Position numbers and translations under genes: made by a program. DNA of 64,000 bases from CAIYTF01 sp963664845 (GTDB taxonomy: Bacteria; Bacteroidota; Ignavibacteria; Ignavibacteriales; Ignavibacteriaceae), in contig OY761615.1 of the NCBI GenBank assembly GCA_963664845.1, positions 4,712,001 to 4,776,000 of the forward strand. The letters are read 5' to 3'. The notes below the pieces were generated by a model that was not told the DNA's origin, did no database searches, and was given only the letters and a program-made list of their open reading frames with translations. Of the stretch, positions 1-9,156 are shown piece after piece (the first letter of the stretch is position 1; each line of letters starts with the position of its first letter).

Positions 1-1
1 G

Positions 2-1243
2 AACTTTGTGGTTCAGGCCCCGATCAGCGGTTCACGTTTGAAGAATATTGCAATTTCCGGGGAAGGTTTGTTTGATGGAAATGGTGCTACATGGCGTCCG
101 GTTAAAAAGAATAAAATGACAGAGGGGCAGTGGAAAACATTGGTCCGCTCAGGTGGGGTTATTTCCGAAAAAGGGGATATGTGGTGGCCCAGCGCCCAGG
201 CTATGAACGCCGAGAAGTATCTGAAAGAAAAGAGCAAAAAAGATATTACCAAAGAAGATTATGAATTATTAAGGGATTTCTACCGACCCAATCTGCTCAA
301 TCTGGATCACTGTAAAAATTTGCTGTTGAGTGAATTTACCCTGCAGAACTCGCCCAAGTTTGCCATGTCGCTCCGGTTTTGTGAGAATGTTATTCTCCGT
401 AAGGTTCAGGTGCTGAATGACTGGTGGGCTCAAAACGGTGATGGGTTGGATATAAGTGCCTGTAAAAATGTTCTGTATTATGGATGCACTGTTTCTGCCG
501 GCGATGACGCCATATGCATGAAGGCCTCCGGGTCAAAGGAATCCGGTCCGGTATTGGAAAACATTGTAATTGCTGATTGCGTGGTATACAGTGGACACGG
601 CGGTTTTGTAATTGGCAGTAATACTGACGGAGGGATGAATAATATTTCGGTAAAAAATTGTACTTTTGTGGGTACAGATGTTGGCTTACGTTTTAAAAGC
701 GGTCCTGGTAAAGGAGGTTTGGTTGAAAATGTGTTCATTGACGGTATATACATGAAAAATATACTTCACGAGGCAATATTGTTTGAGTATTCTTACGAAG
801 ACGGTGGAGTCGTGAAGATGAAAGACGATGATGTGAACACCCAAAAAATCCCTGTTTTTCGGAATATTCGCCTTAATAACATATATTGTGATGGCGCCGA
901 GAAAGCTTTTGACGGCAATGCATTGGAGTCGTCAGCATTAAAGGATGTATCTGTCACAAATGGCACGTTTATAACAAAAGCTGGATTCGAAGGATCATAT
1001 ATTGAAGGGATACAGTTTGCAAACCTGAATTTGAGCTCATTAGTTAGTCCACTCTTCTCGTTTTCGCAAGCAAAAAATGTAGAACTGAAAGATATAGCAT
1101 TTTCTTCTGTTTCAGTGTTTTTAAAAGTGTCCGGTGCCAACTCATCGGATATACGAATCGCAGGTACCGATATGAAGAAAGCTGCAAAACCATTTGAGCT
1201 TTCAGAAGGTGCCGGGGCTTCCGCAGTAACAATCATAAAATAA
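2..1243 (+). CDS. Glycoside hydrolase family 28 (polygalacturonase-like), 5'-truncated by window edge
   Basis: This is an exo- or endo-acting pectinase of the right-handed beta-helix GH28 family, hydrolysing galacturonan-type alpha linkages. The reading frame is open to the window start, so the N-terminus and any signal peptide lie outside. The family signatures are in order: NGDGLDIS (about residue 143 of the visible part), AGDDAICMK (about 164), GHGGFVIGS (about 196) and RFKSGPG (about 228). These hold the catalytic aspartates, the histidine and the substrate-binding Arg-x-Lys. The gene lies just upstream of a LacI regulator, a pectinesterase fusion and a tagaturonate epimerase on the same strand, so a role in pectin breakdown is well supported. 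Endo versus exo action and the exact substrate (polygalacturonate or rhamnogalacturonan) cannot be told from sequence. Confidence 0.9.
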   Translation, partial: NFVVQAPISGSRLKNIAISGEGLFDGNGATWRPVKKNKMTEGQWKTLVRSGGVISEKGDMWWPSAQAMNAEKYLKEKSKKDITKEDYELLRDFYRPNLLNLDHCKNLLLSEFTLQNSPKFAMSLRFCENVILRKVQVLNDWWAQNGDGLDISACKNVLYYGCTVSAGDDAICMKASGSKESGPVLENIVIADCVVYSGHGGFVIGSNTDGGMNNISVKNCTFVGTDVGLRFKSGPGKGGLVENVFIDGIYMKNILHEAILFEYSYEDGGVVKMKDDDVNTQKIPVFRNIRLNNIYCDGAEKAFDGNALESSALKDVSVTNGTFITKAGFEGSYIEGIQFANLNLSSLVSPLFSFSQAKNVELKDIAFSSVSVFLKVSGANSSDIRIAGTDMKKAAKPFELSEGAGASAVTIIK

Positions 1244-1305
1244 TTATTGCAGATATCCCTTTTCAGATAGTAAAAAAACTTATTTATTAATACGGTGTCG
1301 CTAAA

Positions 1306-2343
1306 ATGAATAAAAAGTATCGTCCTGTAAAACTGGAGGATTTGGCAAAGAAGCTTAACGTTTCAAATGTTACAGTTTCAAAAGCGCTGCGAGATCATCC
1401 GGATATATCGATCGAAACAAAGCAGAGGGTGAAGGAACTAGCTGAAAAACTGGGCTATATGCCAAATCTCATTGCCCGAAACCTGTCCTCCCGACGTTCG
1501 AACACTATTGGGCTGGTTGTTCCGAAAGTTGCCCACATCTTTTTTTCCACTGTTATTGAAGCGGTATACGATACAGCTTTTGAGAATAACTATGAAATTG
1601 TTTTGACGATTTCCCAGGAACAGGCAGAACGCGAAAAACGCCATATTCAAACATTGCTCTCGATGAAAGTTGATGGGTTAATTGTTTCTGTTACACAGGA
1701 AACAACTGATCTTGAGATATTCAAACATGTAATGAAGCTGAACATTCCGATCGTATTTATTGATCGTGTTCCCGATCTCCCCGGTACATCAAGCATTTCG
1801 GTTGATGACCTTGGCGGGGCTTACACTGCAATTGAATATGCAATAAAGAAAGGGTATCGCAAAATTGGTCACCTGGGCGGTTATCAACATATCAATATTG
1901 GAAAAGCACGTTACCAAGGCTTCGAACAGGCAATGAATAATTGTGGTGTTCCTATTAACCCCAAATGGGTGCATTTTGGTGGATTTGGAGAAGAAGATGG
2001 TTATTATGGATTCAAAAAGATAATCGAAACCGGTGATATACCTGAATATGTTCTGGCGGTCACTTATCCTGTGGCGCTAGGGATGTATTCCGCGGCTGCT
2101 GAACTTGGCATCAGCATTCCCCAGGATATTGAAGTTACGTGCTTTGGGAAAAACACATTCAACCGTTTCATTCCATCTGTTTTTAATTTTATTGATCAGC
2201 CTGCCCATGATTTGGGAACAGAAGCAGTGAAACTGATGCTTGAGCATATCAATGATCCGCAGGCAATCACTCCAAAACAGATACAACTGAGCACTAACCT
2301 CATGATTGAGGAAAGCGTCAATCAAAAGTATTTAGCTATCTGA
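1306..2343 (+). CDS. LacI-family transcriptional regulator
   Basis: A DNA-binding repressor or activator of the LacI/GalR family, 345 residues, the usual length. The N-terminal helix-turn-helix plus hinge is clear (EDLAKKLNVSNVTVSKALR near residues 7-26, then GYMPNLIARNLSSRRSNTIG). A periplasmic-binding-protein-like sensor domain fills residues 60-335, with the family motifs DGLIVSVTQET and GTEAVKLMLEHI. It sits between a GH28 pectinase and the acetylesterase-pectinesterase gene, so it most likely controls pectin or galacturonate genes in response to a sugar acid. The ligand is inferred only from the neighbours. Confidence 0.93.
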   Translation: MNKKYRPVKLEDLAKKLNVSNVTVSKALRDHPDISIETKQRVKELAEKLGYMPNLIARNLSSRRSNTIGLVVPKVAHIFFSTVIEAVYDTAFENNYEIVLTISQEQAEREKRHIQTLLSMKVDGLIVSVTQETTDLEIFKHVMKLNIPIVFIDRVPDLPGTSSISVDDLGGAYTAIEYAIKKGYRKIGHLGGYQHINIGKARYQGFEQAMNNCGVPINPKWVHFGGFGEEDGYYGFKKIIETGDIPEYVLAVTYPVALGMYSAAAELGISIPQDIEVTCFGKNTFNRFIPSVFNFIDQPAHDLGTEAVKLMLEHINDPQAITPKQIQLSTNLMIEESVNQKYLAI

Positions 2344-2372
2344 TTTTTTCCTCCAGTTCTGCACATATTTTA

Positions 2373-2406
2373 CAAGCCGGATTTATGGATCAATAAATCC
2401 GGCTTG
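2373..2406 (+). terminator. Perfect 14-bp hairpin after the LacI gene
   Basis: The arms CAAGCCGGATTTAT and its exact reverse complement flank a 6-nt loop (GGATCA). It lies 30 bases after the regulator stop codon and ends 23 bases before the next start. No T-run follows on the plus strand, so it may be a factor-assisted terminator or an mRNA-stabilising hairpin rather than a classical intrinsic terminator. Confidence 0.55.
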
Positions 2407-2429
2407 CTTAAAGCTTATTATCTAATCTG

Positions 2430-4148
2430 ATGAAAATCCTTACCAGAAAAATTGCTATACTCATATCGAGTATGGTGGTCATTATATGCTCACTTGCCTT
2501 CATCCCAGCCGGAGAACCATCAGTATATCTGATAGGCGACTCGACCATGGCGGACAAACCACCACAGGTGAATCCTGAACGTGGGTGGGGGCAATTTCTC
2601 AAATTTTATTTTCAGGATGGCCTCAGAATTGAGAATTTTGCCAGGAACGGCCGGAGCACGAAGAGTTTTATCGCCCAGGGACTTTGGGATTCAGTTTTAC
2701 AGAAACTTAAACCGGGCGATTATGTCTTCATTCAATTTGGACATAATGATCAAAAAAACAGCGATACAAGCAGGTATGCAGAGGCGCATACGACCTACAA
2801 ACAAAATTTGATCCGCTTTGTTAATGATACTAGAAACAGAGGCGCAATTCCTGTTCTTCTGACGCCGGCAAACAGACGTAAATTTTCTGATGAGGGGAAG
2901 TTCATTGACCAGCATGGGGATTATCCGCAGGTGGTGAGAGAAACAGGTAAGGAATTGCAAGTGCCGGTGGCAGATATTCATGCAAAAACCTTAGTTGTGT
3001 TTTCTGAAGCAGGTACTGAGGGCTCGAAAAAGTTGTTTCTGAGGGCTGCACCCGGTGTATACAAGAATTTTCCGGAAGGAAAATTTGATGATACGCACTT
3101 TAACAGGCATGGCGCAAGCCTCATAGCCGGCATGGTAGCAGAATCAATTCATGAGCTTAATCTTCCCCTGAAAAAGTATCTTGTTGAAAAGTCCGGTTAT
3201 TCTGATACTATTCATACTGCGCTGGGGATGGCAGACCTGATTGTTGCAAAGGATTTGACCGGTGATTTTTATACAATACAGGAAGCCCTTGATGCTATTC
3301 CCGCAGCGAATGACAGGCACTACACGATTTTTATAAAAAACGGTGTTTACAACGAAAAAGTTTTTTTAACGAAAAGTAATATAACGTTGATAGGTGAAAG
3401 TCCGGAAAACACTAAAATTCAATTTGCAGAGCTGCGGAAAAATTGGCGTAAGAATAACGATTCCGACTGGGGAAGTGCAGTTGTCAATATTCAGAATGGT
3501 GTTCACGATGTCGTTTTCAGGAATTTGACCATGCACAACAATTACGGTTCACTATTCAATGAAACCGATCACCAATTCACCATACGCGGAGGGGGAACGC
3601 GAATTATTCTGGACAGTTGCCGCGTTATATCGGATGGCGGGGATGCACTTAGCTTGTGGAATGCCAAGGATGGGATGTATTATCACAAAAACTGCTGGTT
3701 TGAGGGCTATGTTGATTATGTTTGCCCGCGCGGCTGGTGCTACATAACAGACAGCAAATTCTTTGGTCATAATTTGTCCGCTTCCATATGGATGGACGGA
3801 GACTATGACAGAGACCAGAAATTTGTTTTGAGGAATTGTACTTTTGATGGGGTGCCCGGTTTCCCCCTTGGCAGACATCACCGTGAAGCTGCATTTTATT
3901 TGCTGAATTGCAGTTTCTCTTCAACCATGGCAGACAAGCCAATATATTTTTGTGGCCCTTCAAAAATCAAATGGGAAAACCGTTACTATTTTGACGGTTG
4001 CCACCGAGATGGTGGGGACTTTGCCTGGTTTAAGAATAACCTTACGGATGCTGCACCAAATTTAAAAAATGAAAATATAACACCACTCTGGACGTTCCAG
4101 GGCAAATGGGATCCTGAAAAGGTTCTTGACGATCTTGCACGTAAATGA
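2430..4148 (+). CDS. Rhamnogalacturonan acetylesterase (SGNH) fused to pectinesterase (CE8)
   Basis: An exported two-domain pectin esterase of 572 residues. An N-terminal hydrophobic signal (residues 4-25) is followed by an SGNH/GDSL acetylesterase domain (about 30-245): the nucleophile motif LIGDSTMAD, FGHNDQKN (block III) and DDTHFNRHG carrying the Asp-x-x-His pair. Residues 265-565 form a beta-helix pectin methylesterase: GVYNEKVFL (about 305), DALSLWNAKDG, VDYVCPRGW (about 427, holding a catalytic Asp) and LGRHHREA (about 480). One protein would thus remove both acetyl and methyl groups so that GH28 enzymes can cut. It is downstream of GH28 and LacI genes and upstream of uxaE. The CE8 motifs depart from plant consensus (QDTL and DFIFG are altered), as is common in bacterial relatives, so activity is likely but not certain. 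Confidence 0.9.
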   Translation: MKILTRKIAILISSMVVIICSLAFIPAGEPSVYLIGDSTMADKPPQVNPERGWGQFLKFYFQDGLRIENFARNGRSTKSFIAQGLWDSVLQKLKPGDYVFIQFGHNDQKNSDTSRYAEAHTTYKQNLIRFVNDTRNRGAIPVLLTPANRRKFSDEGKFIDQHGDYPQVVRETGKELQVPVADIHAKTLVVFSEAGTEGSKKLFLRAAPGVYKNFPEGKFDDTHFNRHGASLIAGMVAESIHELNLPLKKYLVEKSGYSDTIHTALGMADLIVAKDLTGDFYTIQEALDAIPAANDRHYTIFIKNGVYNEKVFLTKSNITLIGESPENTKIQFAELRKNWRKNNDSDWGSAVVNIQNGVHDVVFRNLTMHNNYGSLFNETDHQFTIRGGGTRIILDSCRVISDGGDALSLWNAKDGMYYHKNCWFEGYVDYVCPRGWCYITDSKFFGHNLSASIWMDGDYDRDQKFVLRNCTFDGVPGFPLGRHHREAAFYLLNCSFSSTMADKPIYFCGPSKIKWENRYYFDGCHRDGGDFAWFKNNLTDAAPNLKNENITPLWTFQGKWDPEKVLDDLARK

Positions 4149-4150
4149 TA

Positions 4151-4169
4151 TTGGCCGGTGTGTGGCCAA
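4151..4169 (+). terminator. Short hairpin after the pectinesterase gene
   Basis: TTGGCC and GGCCAA flank a 7-nt loop, starting two bases after the stop codon and followed by an A-rich stretch. It may separate the esterase message from uxaE. It is weak, with only 6 bp in the stem. Confidence 0.3.
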
Positions 4170-4238
4170 AAGCAAACCGGTGAAATATATCCGGTCAATT
4201 TTAATACTCGATATAATATTAAATCAGATAGGTAGTAC

Positions 4239-5483
4239 ATGTTAATAGAAAAATACTCAGTCGGCATTGGAGACAGATTCGGGCATCAAGGTGTTGCTCA
4301 ATTGTCTGCTCTCAAAAAACTAAAAGAAAACGGCGTGCCAGCGGTTCCTGTATGGAACAAATCGCGGCGTGAACACAGTCTGATAGGCTCTGTTCCTCAG
4401 GATGCCCGGATTGAGGCAGATAACGCAGTAAAAGCTCTTGGTTGGAGTGATTCCTATTATGTCGATGCAGATCACATTGGTCTGAAAACGGTCGGTGACT
4501 TCATCTCCCATTGTAACTTCTTTACCATTGATGTGGCAGATTATATAGGTCTTGTTCCAAGTGAGTCTGATGTTGCCGCGTTTCTTACTGACGCATCGGA
4601 ATTCGTTGGGACACTATCCATTCCGGGTGCATCCGAATCGTTCGACGTGACCGAAGAAAAATTGCGTGCTATCGCGGCAAAGTATCTGGTGGCAATAAAG
4701 GAGGCTTCAGCAATTTACAAACAAATTGCAGCAGCAAAGGGTGAGGGTAATTTTGTGACCGAGGTTTCGGTGGACGAAAATCTTGAACCGCAATCACCGG
4801 AAGAGTTATTCTTCATTTTAATGGGGCTTGCCAAAGAAGGAGTTCCTGTACAGACCATCGCGCCAAAATTCAGCGGCAGATTTAACAAAGGTGTTGACTA
4901 CGTGGGTGATGTTGATAAATTTTCGCGTGAATTTGAAGATGATGTGCTGGTAACCAAATACGCGGTTAAAATGTTCGGACTGCCGGAAAATCTGAAATTA
5001 AGTGTGCACTCAGGAAGCGATAAATTTTCGCTGTATGCTCCCATCAATGCAATCATTCATAAACACGATGCGGGAATCCACCTGAAAACAGCGGGAACAA
5101 CCTGGTTGGAAGAACTGATTGGTCTTGCAAAAGCCGGTGGTGAAGGTCTTGTAATAGCCAAAGAAATATATCGTGCCACTTATGCGAGAATTGATGAGAT
5201 GCTTAAACCATATCTTACCGTTGTAGATATCGATCGTGAACTTTTACCGACTCCAGCGGAAGTTGATGGCTGGGACTCGGAGAAGTTCGCCAACACGCTG
5301 GCACATGACCAAAGCTGCAAAGAATTCAACATCCATTTCCGCCAACTGCTGCATACCGGTTTCAAAGTAGCGGCTGAACTGGGCAAAAAATATACCGATG
5401 TGTTGGAAAAATTTGAAGATGTTATTGCTGAAAACGTAACTTATAACTTATATGATCGTCACTTCATGAGACTTTTTCTCTAA
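4239..5483 (+). CDS. uxaE: Tagaturonate/fructuronate epimerase UxaE
   Basis: Likely interconverts D-tagaturonate and D-fructuronate, letting galacturonate released from pectin enter the mannonate route (mannonate, KDG). The 414-residue protein has the family hallmarks GIGDRFGHQG near the N-terminus, the DADHIGLKTV motif (about residue 80) and FTIDVADYIG just after it, followed by a long TIM-barrel-like C-terminal part with HSGSDKFSLYAP. As I recall, the Thermotoga relative has an extra N-terminal region that this protein lacks, since it begins almost directly at the barrel motif. The position at the end of a pectin gene cluster agrees with the function. The plus-strand TATAAT at 4212 could be a promoter element of its own. 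Confidence 0.85.
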   Translation: MLIEKYSVGIGDRFGHQGVAQLSALKKLKENGVPAVPVWNKSRREHSLIGSVPQDARIEADNAVKALGWSDSYYVDADHIGLKTVGDFISHCNFFTIDVADYIGLVPSESDVAAFLTDASEFVGTLSIPGASESFDVTEEKLRAIAAKYLVAIKEASAIYKQIAAAKGEGNFVTEVSVDENLEPQSPEELFFILMGLAKEGVPVQTIAPKFSGRFNKGVDYVGDVDKFSREFEDDVLVTKYAVKMFGLPENLKLSVHSGSDKFSLYAPINAIIHKHDAGIHLKTAGTTWLEELIGLAKAGGEGLVIAKEIYRATYARIDEMLKPYLTVVDIDRELLPTPAEVDGWDSEKFANTLAHDQSCKEFNIHFRQLLHTGFKVAAELGKKYTDVLEKFEDVIAENVTYNLYDRHFMRLFL

Positions 5484-5511
5484 AGCCTAACGTGTCTTGG
5501 CTCTATGGGCA

Positions 5512-5552
5512 AAAGAAGTTATTCCATAAAAAACTGATGGGATAGCTTCTTT
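5512..5552 (+). terminator. Imperfect hairpin after uxaE
   Basis: An 11- to 14-bp stem (arms AAAGAAGTTATTCC and GGGATAGCTTCTTT, with two G-U pairs) encloses a 13-nt A-rich loop shortly after the uxaE stop. The descending arm ends in TTT. It is a plausible end of the pectin operon. Confidence 0.45.
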
Positions 5553-5663
5553 GCATTTTAAATCGGTCTTGTCCAGAAACCGGAAAAATGAGGCCTTTCA
5601 TTTGTATGATTTAAAATCATGGTGTATTTTGCCTCCCAAATGAATGAAAAGAGGACTTGAATT

Positions 5664-6254
5664 ATGGGTAAGACGAAACCGGAAATGAAGCCTGATCCAA
5701 AGCCGGTAGTAACAAGTTATTGCGAAGCCGTTCTTTACATGGAAGAAGATAACCTGCACCGGCTTTATCATGAGCATGAGTATGGATATCCTCTTGAAGA
5801 TGATAATCAGTTGTTTGGCCGACTTGTGCTGGAAATAAATCAGGCCGGGCTGTCCTGGAGCACTATTCTGAAGAAGAAAGATAATTTTTTCAAAGCTTAT
5901 GACAATTTTGAGATTGCCAAGGTTGCCAAATATGGCGTGAAAGAGAGAACAAGACTGTTGGAGGACGCGGGAATAATTAGAAACAGGTTAAAAATCGATG
6001 CAGCAATTGAAAATGCCAAAGTGCTCATAGCCCTGCAGAAGGAGCATGGTTCCTTCAAGAATTGGCTGGACATGCATCATCCAAAAACCAAAGAAGAATG
6101 GGTTAAACTGTTCAAAAAAACCTTTAGATTCACCGGCGGGGAAATAGTTAATGAATTTTTAATGAGTACCGGTTATTTGCCCGGCGCGCATATCCCTTCA
6201 TGTAAGTTTTATAAAAAAGTTCTTAAGTTAAAGCCAGCCTGGACACGGAAATAG
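5664..6254 (+). CDS. tag: DNA-3-methyladenine glycosylase I
   Basis: A base-excision repair enzyme that removes 3-methyladenine from alkylated DNA in the cytoplasm. At 196 residues it matches the Tag family. Seen motifs are YHEHEYGYPLEDDNQLFGRL, INQAGLSWSTILKK and FKKTFRFTGGEIVNEFLMSTG. The structural zinc site is present: Cys in SYCEAVL at the N-terminus and the C-terminal H-x3-C of AHIPSC. A short charged N-terminal extension (about 18 residues) precedes the conserved part, so a later start cannot be excluded. It stands alone between uxaE and a convergent gene. Confidence 0.93.
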   Translation: MGKTKPEMKPDPKPVVTSYCEAVLYMEEDNLHRLYHEHEYGYPLEDDNQLFGRLVLEINQAGLSWSTILKKKDNFFKAYDNFEIAKVAKYGVKERTRLLEDAGIIRNRLKIDAAIENAKVLIALQKEHGSFKNWLDMHHPKTKEEWVKLFKKTFRFTGGEIVNEFLMSTGYLPGAHIPSCKFYKKVLKLKPAWTRK

Positions 6255-6344
6255 AACTGTTTTGCAATTAGTTTAAAGCGGGGGGCTTTTATGCTAAAAG
6301 ACTTAATTCTGTTTGGACTCACTCAGCGTAGTATTTAAAACGAA

Positions 6345-6376
6345 GGCGTTCCATGTCTTAATTGGCATGGAACGCC
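6345..6376. terminator. Bidirectional terminator-like hairpin between convergent genes
   Basis: A perfect 11-bp stem (GGCGTTCCATG / CATGGAACGCC) with a 10-nt loop lies between the tag gene and the convergent gene ending at 6402. It is followed by GTCATTTT on the plus strand and by TTCGTTTTA on the minus strand, which suits termination from both sides. Confidence 0.6.
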
Positions 6377-6401
6377 GTCATTTTAAAACAGCGGGCAAAT
6401 G

Positions 6402-6941
6402 TTATTTTTCTGCTTCCACTTTCCCAAGCTTTTCAAGATCCATTTTATTAAGCAGTGAATTTACCAGTGTTGTATCGTTAATTGCATTAGCTTCGATGTG
6501 CACATAGAATCGATTATTAACCCCGAACTCAATGGAATAGGATTTTACATCTCCGGTTTGTACGCTCATTTTCCCGGGATATTTGTCCTTAATTTTCAGG
6601 GCTTTTTCGTAACCGACTTCGGTTTCACTTTCATAATTGTCCTGTAACATGGAAAATTGCATCAGCATCGCCGACATGTAGGTAGCGTCCTGAATGGTTA
6701 CTTTAATGGTTGCCTGTGCTTCGTTTTCCACGGGTTTTGAAATATATTCAACACTTGCCTCTGATGATGAAATTCCCATTACTGTTTGCGATGTGCCGGT
6801 AGGTTTCTGGCGTTCAAAGCCGGGCAAATTGACAGTCGGGAGGAATTGTTGCAGCTTTTTGAAGCTGACTGCTTTAGCCTGTGGCAGTGCCGGGACAGCA
6901 AGACAGATCAAAAGCATAATAAACAGGACTTTTTTTAACAT
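6402..6941 (-). CDS. Exported protein of unknown function
   Basis: I do not recognise a named family. The chosen start (6941) gives a 179-residue protein with a clean signal peptide (MLKKVLFIMLLICLAVPALP, cleaved near AKA) and avoids an unlikely upstream extension. The mature part is rich in polar and charged residues and looks like a small alpha/beta periplasmic domain, ending in a helix (SLLNKMDLEKLGKVEAEK). There are no cysteines in the mature part and no catalytic motif that I can see. It lies convergent to tag and upstream of the MsrAB gene on the same strand, with a gap of 158 bases. Confidence 0.7.
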   Translation of the reverse strand: MLKKVLFIMLLICLAVPALPQAKAVSFKKLQQFLPTVNLPGFERQKPTGTSQTVMGISSSEASVEYISKPVENEAQATIKVTIQDATYMSAMLMQFSMLQDNYESETEVGYEKALKIKDKYPGKMSVQTGDVKSYSIEFGVNNRFYVHIEANAINDTTLVNSLLNKMDLEKLGKVEAEK

Positions 6942-7099
6942 AATTGTCTCATTAAGTTTAGAATGATTGAAGCCAAATATACGCACAGATGGCGATATTC
7001 GGAACAACCTTCATCACAGCGAAGGCCGCTTTTTGCCAATTGCCTTGTGGGCGGGTGCAGGAACAAGCGGCTTTTAGTCATGAATATTTTTTGAGTGGA

Positions 7100-8155
7100 C
7101 TACTGAAATAAATACAAATATTGTTTGTAACCTTGTTTTTCCATATCTGTCTTGGGAATGAATCTTAACGAAGCGGAGTCCATGCAATACCGCAAATGTG
7201 TAGGAGCGGGTCCATCATCAAAAATGTGCCCCAGATGCGAAGCTGCAACTTTACTGCGAGCTTCCACTCTGGCCATTCCATAGGACTCATCCACTTTCCG
7301 CTCGATAAACCTTGGATCAATAGCTTTTGTGAAACTGGGCCAGCCGGTGCCGGATTCAAATTTATCATTTGAAGAAAACAGTGGTTCTCCCGAGACAATA
7401 TCAACGTAAATACCTTCGTTGTGATTGTCCCAATATTCATTTTTGAAGGCCGGTTCTGTTCCGTTGTTCTGCGTAACGTTGTATTGCATCCTCGTGAGCT
7501 TTGATTTGATTTCTCCATCGGAGAGTTTATGGTAAGCGGCAATGGTGACATTTCCCCAAATACTTTGAATGAATTCATCTCTCCCGGATGCGTCGCGGTA
7601 TTGATGATAACGGGTGGGATTTTTCAAATAAAAATGCTGCTCTGATTCCTTTTCGGGGATAAACTCCGTAAATTTCACGATCTTCGTTGCAATCGGTTTC
7701 CTGAAAATACCGAGTTTTTCAAGTCTCATTTTGCTTTTTACCGCTGTTTGCCGTTGCGCATCGGAAACATAATAAACATATGATTGGTATTGGGATCCAC
7801 GGTCATAGAAAGAACCTCCGGCATCCGTTGGATCAAATTGTTTCCAATAATAGTCAACCAGTTCGGAATAGCTGATTATCTTGGGATCGTATATCACCTG
7901 AATCGCTTCAACTTTGCCCGTTGAACCTCCGCCATCAAGTTTCCCTACTGCGTAGCCTGAGAGAACATCTTTCAGTCCAGAAAGCTTTTCGAACGCACCA
8001 TCCATGCACCAGTAACATCCGCCCGCGAATGTTGCTGATTCAGTGCCTTTCATCATAGTGACTGGTTGCGCTGCCGCTGTGACTTCAGTTTTAGCTTCTT
8101 TTCCACAACCGAAAAAGATTATTGCTGCTATTAATAATAACGGTTTGTACTGCAT
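7100..8155 (-). CDS. msrAB: Bifunctional peptide-methionine sulfoxide reductase MsrA-MsrB, lipoprotein
   Basis: Repairs both S- and R-methionine sulfoxides in oxidised proteins, here probably at the periplasmic face of a membrane. The 351-residue protein begins with a lipoprotein signal (IIFFGC, lipidation Cys17). MsrA (about 40-200) has the catalytic GGCYWC (Cys47) and FDPTDAGGSFYDRGSQY. MsrB (about 210-351) has FESGTGWPSF and the catalytic RYCMDSASLRF (Cys about 324). The two CxxC zinc pairs of zinc-type MsrB are absent (YVDIVSGEPLF and VAASHLGHIF instead), so this is the zinc-free form. The nearby ECF sigma factor with a redox-type zinc anti-sigma makes oxidative-stress control possible, but no operator is visible. 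Confidence 0.95.
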   Translation of the reverse strand: MQYKPLLLIAAIIFFGCGKEAKTEVTAAAQPVTMMKGTESATFAGGCYWCMDGAFEKLSGLKDVLSGYAVGKLDGGGSTGKVEAIQVIYDPKIISYSELVDYYWKQFDPTDAGGSFYDRGSQYQSYVYYVSDAQRQTAVKSKMRLEKLGIFRKPIATKIVKFTEFIPEKESEQHFYLKNPTRYHQYRDASGRDEFIQSIWGNVTIAAYHKLSDGEIKSKLTRMQYNVTQNNGTEPAFKNEYWDNHNEGIYVDIVSGEPLFSSNDKFESGTGWPSFTKAIDPRFIERKVDESYGMARVEARSKVAASHLGHIFDDGPAPTHLRYCMDSASLRFIPKTDMEKQGYKQYLYLFQ

Positions 8156-8243
8156 ACTGACTCCATTTGTCTGATAAAAATTCGTACTTGACCCATAACG
8201 GTTTCATACAGCTAGAGACGGATACAGATGCAAAACCTTACAA

Positions 8244-8498
8244 TTAATTTGTTTTATTTTCGGAATTATGTACGGCGTTTTTAATTTTTTCTTTTTCAGC
8301 AGGTGTTAGTGAGGACTCGGTTTCCAGCTTCTGAAGTGCAGCAGTAAGCCACCGGTTTTGTTTGAGAAAAAGACGGCAAAAGCGGCAAATGAGCAAATGA
8401 AGGGCCAACTTAAGATTCTGTATGAGAGATATAGAATGCTCTTCACTTTTTACTATTAAAAAAGTAGCTTCTTTGCAGGTTATATGTAGCAGTTTCAT
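8244..8498 (-). CDS. Small zinc anti-sigma factor (ZAS domain)
   Basis: An 84-residue protein starting 10 bases after the stop of the ECF sigma gene. It carries the zinc anti-sigma signature H-x3-C-x2-C (HLLICRFC; His34, Cys38, Cys41) with an additional Cys8 near the N-terminus. There is no obvious transmembrane segment, so this is a soluble ZAS-only form, which in known families often senses oxidative or thiol stress by zinc loss. It very probably binds and inhibits the sigma factor encoded directly upstream. The signal sensed is inferred from the family only. Confidence 0.8.
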   Translation of the reverse strand: MKLLHITCKEATFLIVKSEEHSISLIQNLKLALHLLICRFCRLFLKQNRWLTAALQKLETESSLTPAEKEKIKNAVHNSENKTN

Positions 8499-8508
8499 AA
8501 GACGGACT

Positions 8509-9081
8509 CTATTTTACGAACCAGTTCTTTTCAATACAGGCTCTAAGTTGTACCTTGCTGCGGTGCATAAGCACCCAATAGTTAGACGGACTGATCATCA
8601 ATTCCTTACAGATTATTTCCGATTCTTCTTCTTCCAGATATTTCATACAAAAAACCATCCGCATCACCTCCGAGAGTTTGCTGACACATTTTTGCAGAAT
8701 TGTATTAAATTCACCTTGTTCATAGTTTTGTTCCGGGGCACTATCCCACGATGTTGGAGATGCTTTTTCAGTCCAATGCCCTGCATCATCAAAAAAATCG
8801 AAGTTTTTTTCATTCTTCGCAGGTTCTATCAGTCCCTCTTTTGAGCCCTTCCGACGGTAGTGGTCAATTATCTTATTTTTGAGGATCATGACGAGCCAGT
8901 TCTTTTCGGAGATTTCGCCACGCCACGAGTTGACGTTTTTTAATGCGGCCAAGAAAGCATCCTGCACAAGATCCTTTGCGAGTTCCCGGTCGTTTACGCG
9001 TAACAGAGCGAAACGGAACAGCAAATCGCTGAAATTTTCAACCCAATCCTTTGGGTTCAATTGAGGGTGTGTATCAGGCAT
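8509..9081 (-). CDS. ECF-type RNA polymerase sigma factor
   Basis: A 190-residue sigma-70 family protein. Region 2 (about residues 12-80) has LAKDLVQDAFLAALKN and WLVMILKNKIIDHYRRKG. Region 4 (about 130-185) has LSEVMRMVFCMKYLEEEES and a helix-turn-helix in CKELMISPSNYWVLMHRSK. The purine-rich GAGAAGAT just before the start supports 9081. It is followed at once by a small zinc anti-sigma gene, so the two form a regulatory pair and are likely autoregulated. Its targets cannot be named; MsrAB and redox genes nearby are candidates. Confidence 0.93.
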   Translation of the reverse strand: MPDTHPQLNPKDWVENFSDLLFRFALLRVNDRELAKDLVQDAFLAALKNVNSWRGEISEKNWLVMILKNKIIDHYRRKGSKEGLIEPAKNEKNFDFFDDAGHWTEKASPTSWDSAPEQNYEQGEFNTILQKCVSKLSEVMRMVFCMKYLEEEESEIICKELMISPSNYWVLMHRSKVQLRACIEKNWFVK

Positions 9082-9156
9082 ATCTTCTCAGGTAGTTCTC
9101 GTGGTTTTCAATTTAAATTTAATTTACAATTATTCGAAATCAGTTTAAGGTGAAAA

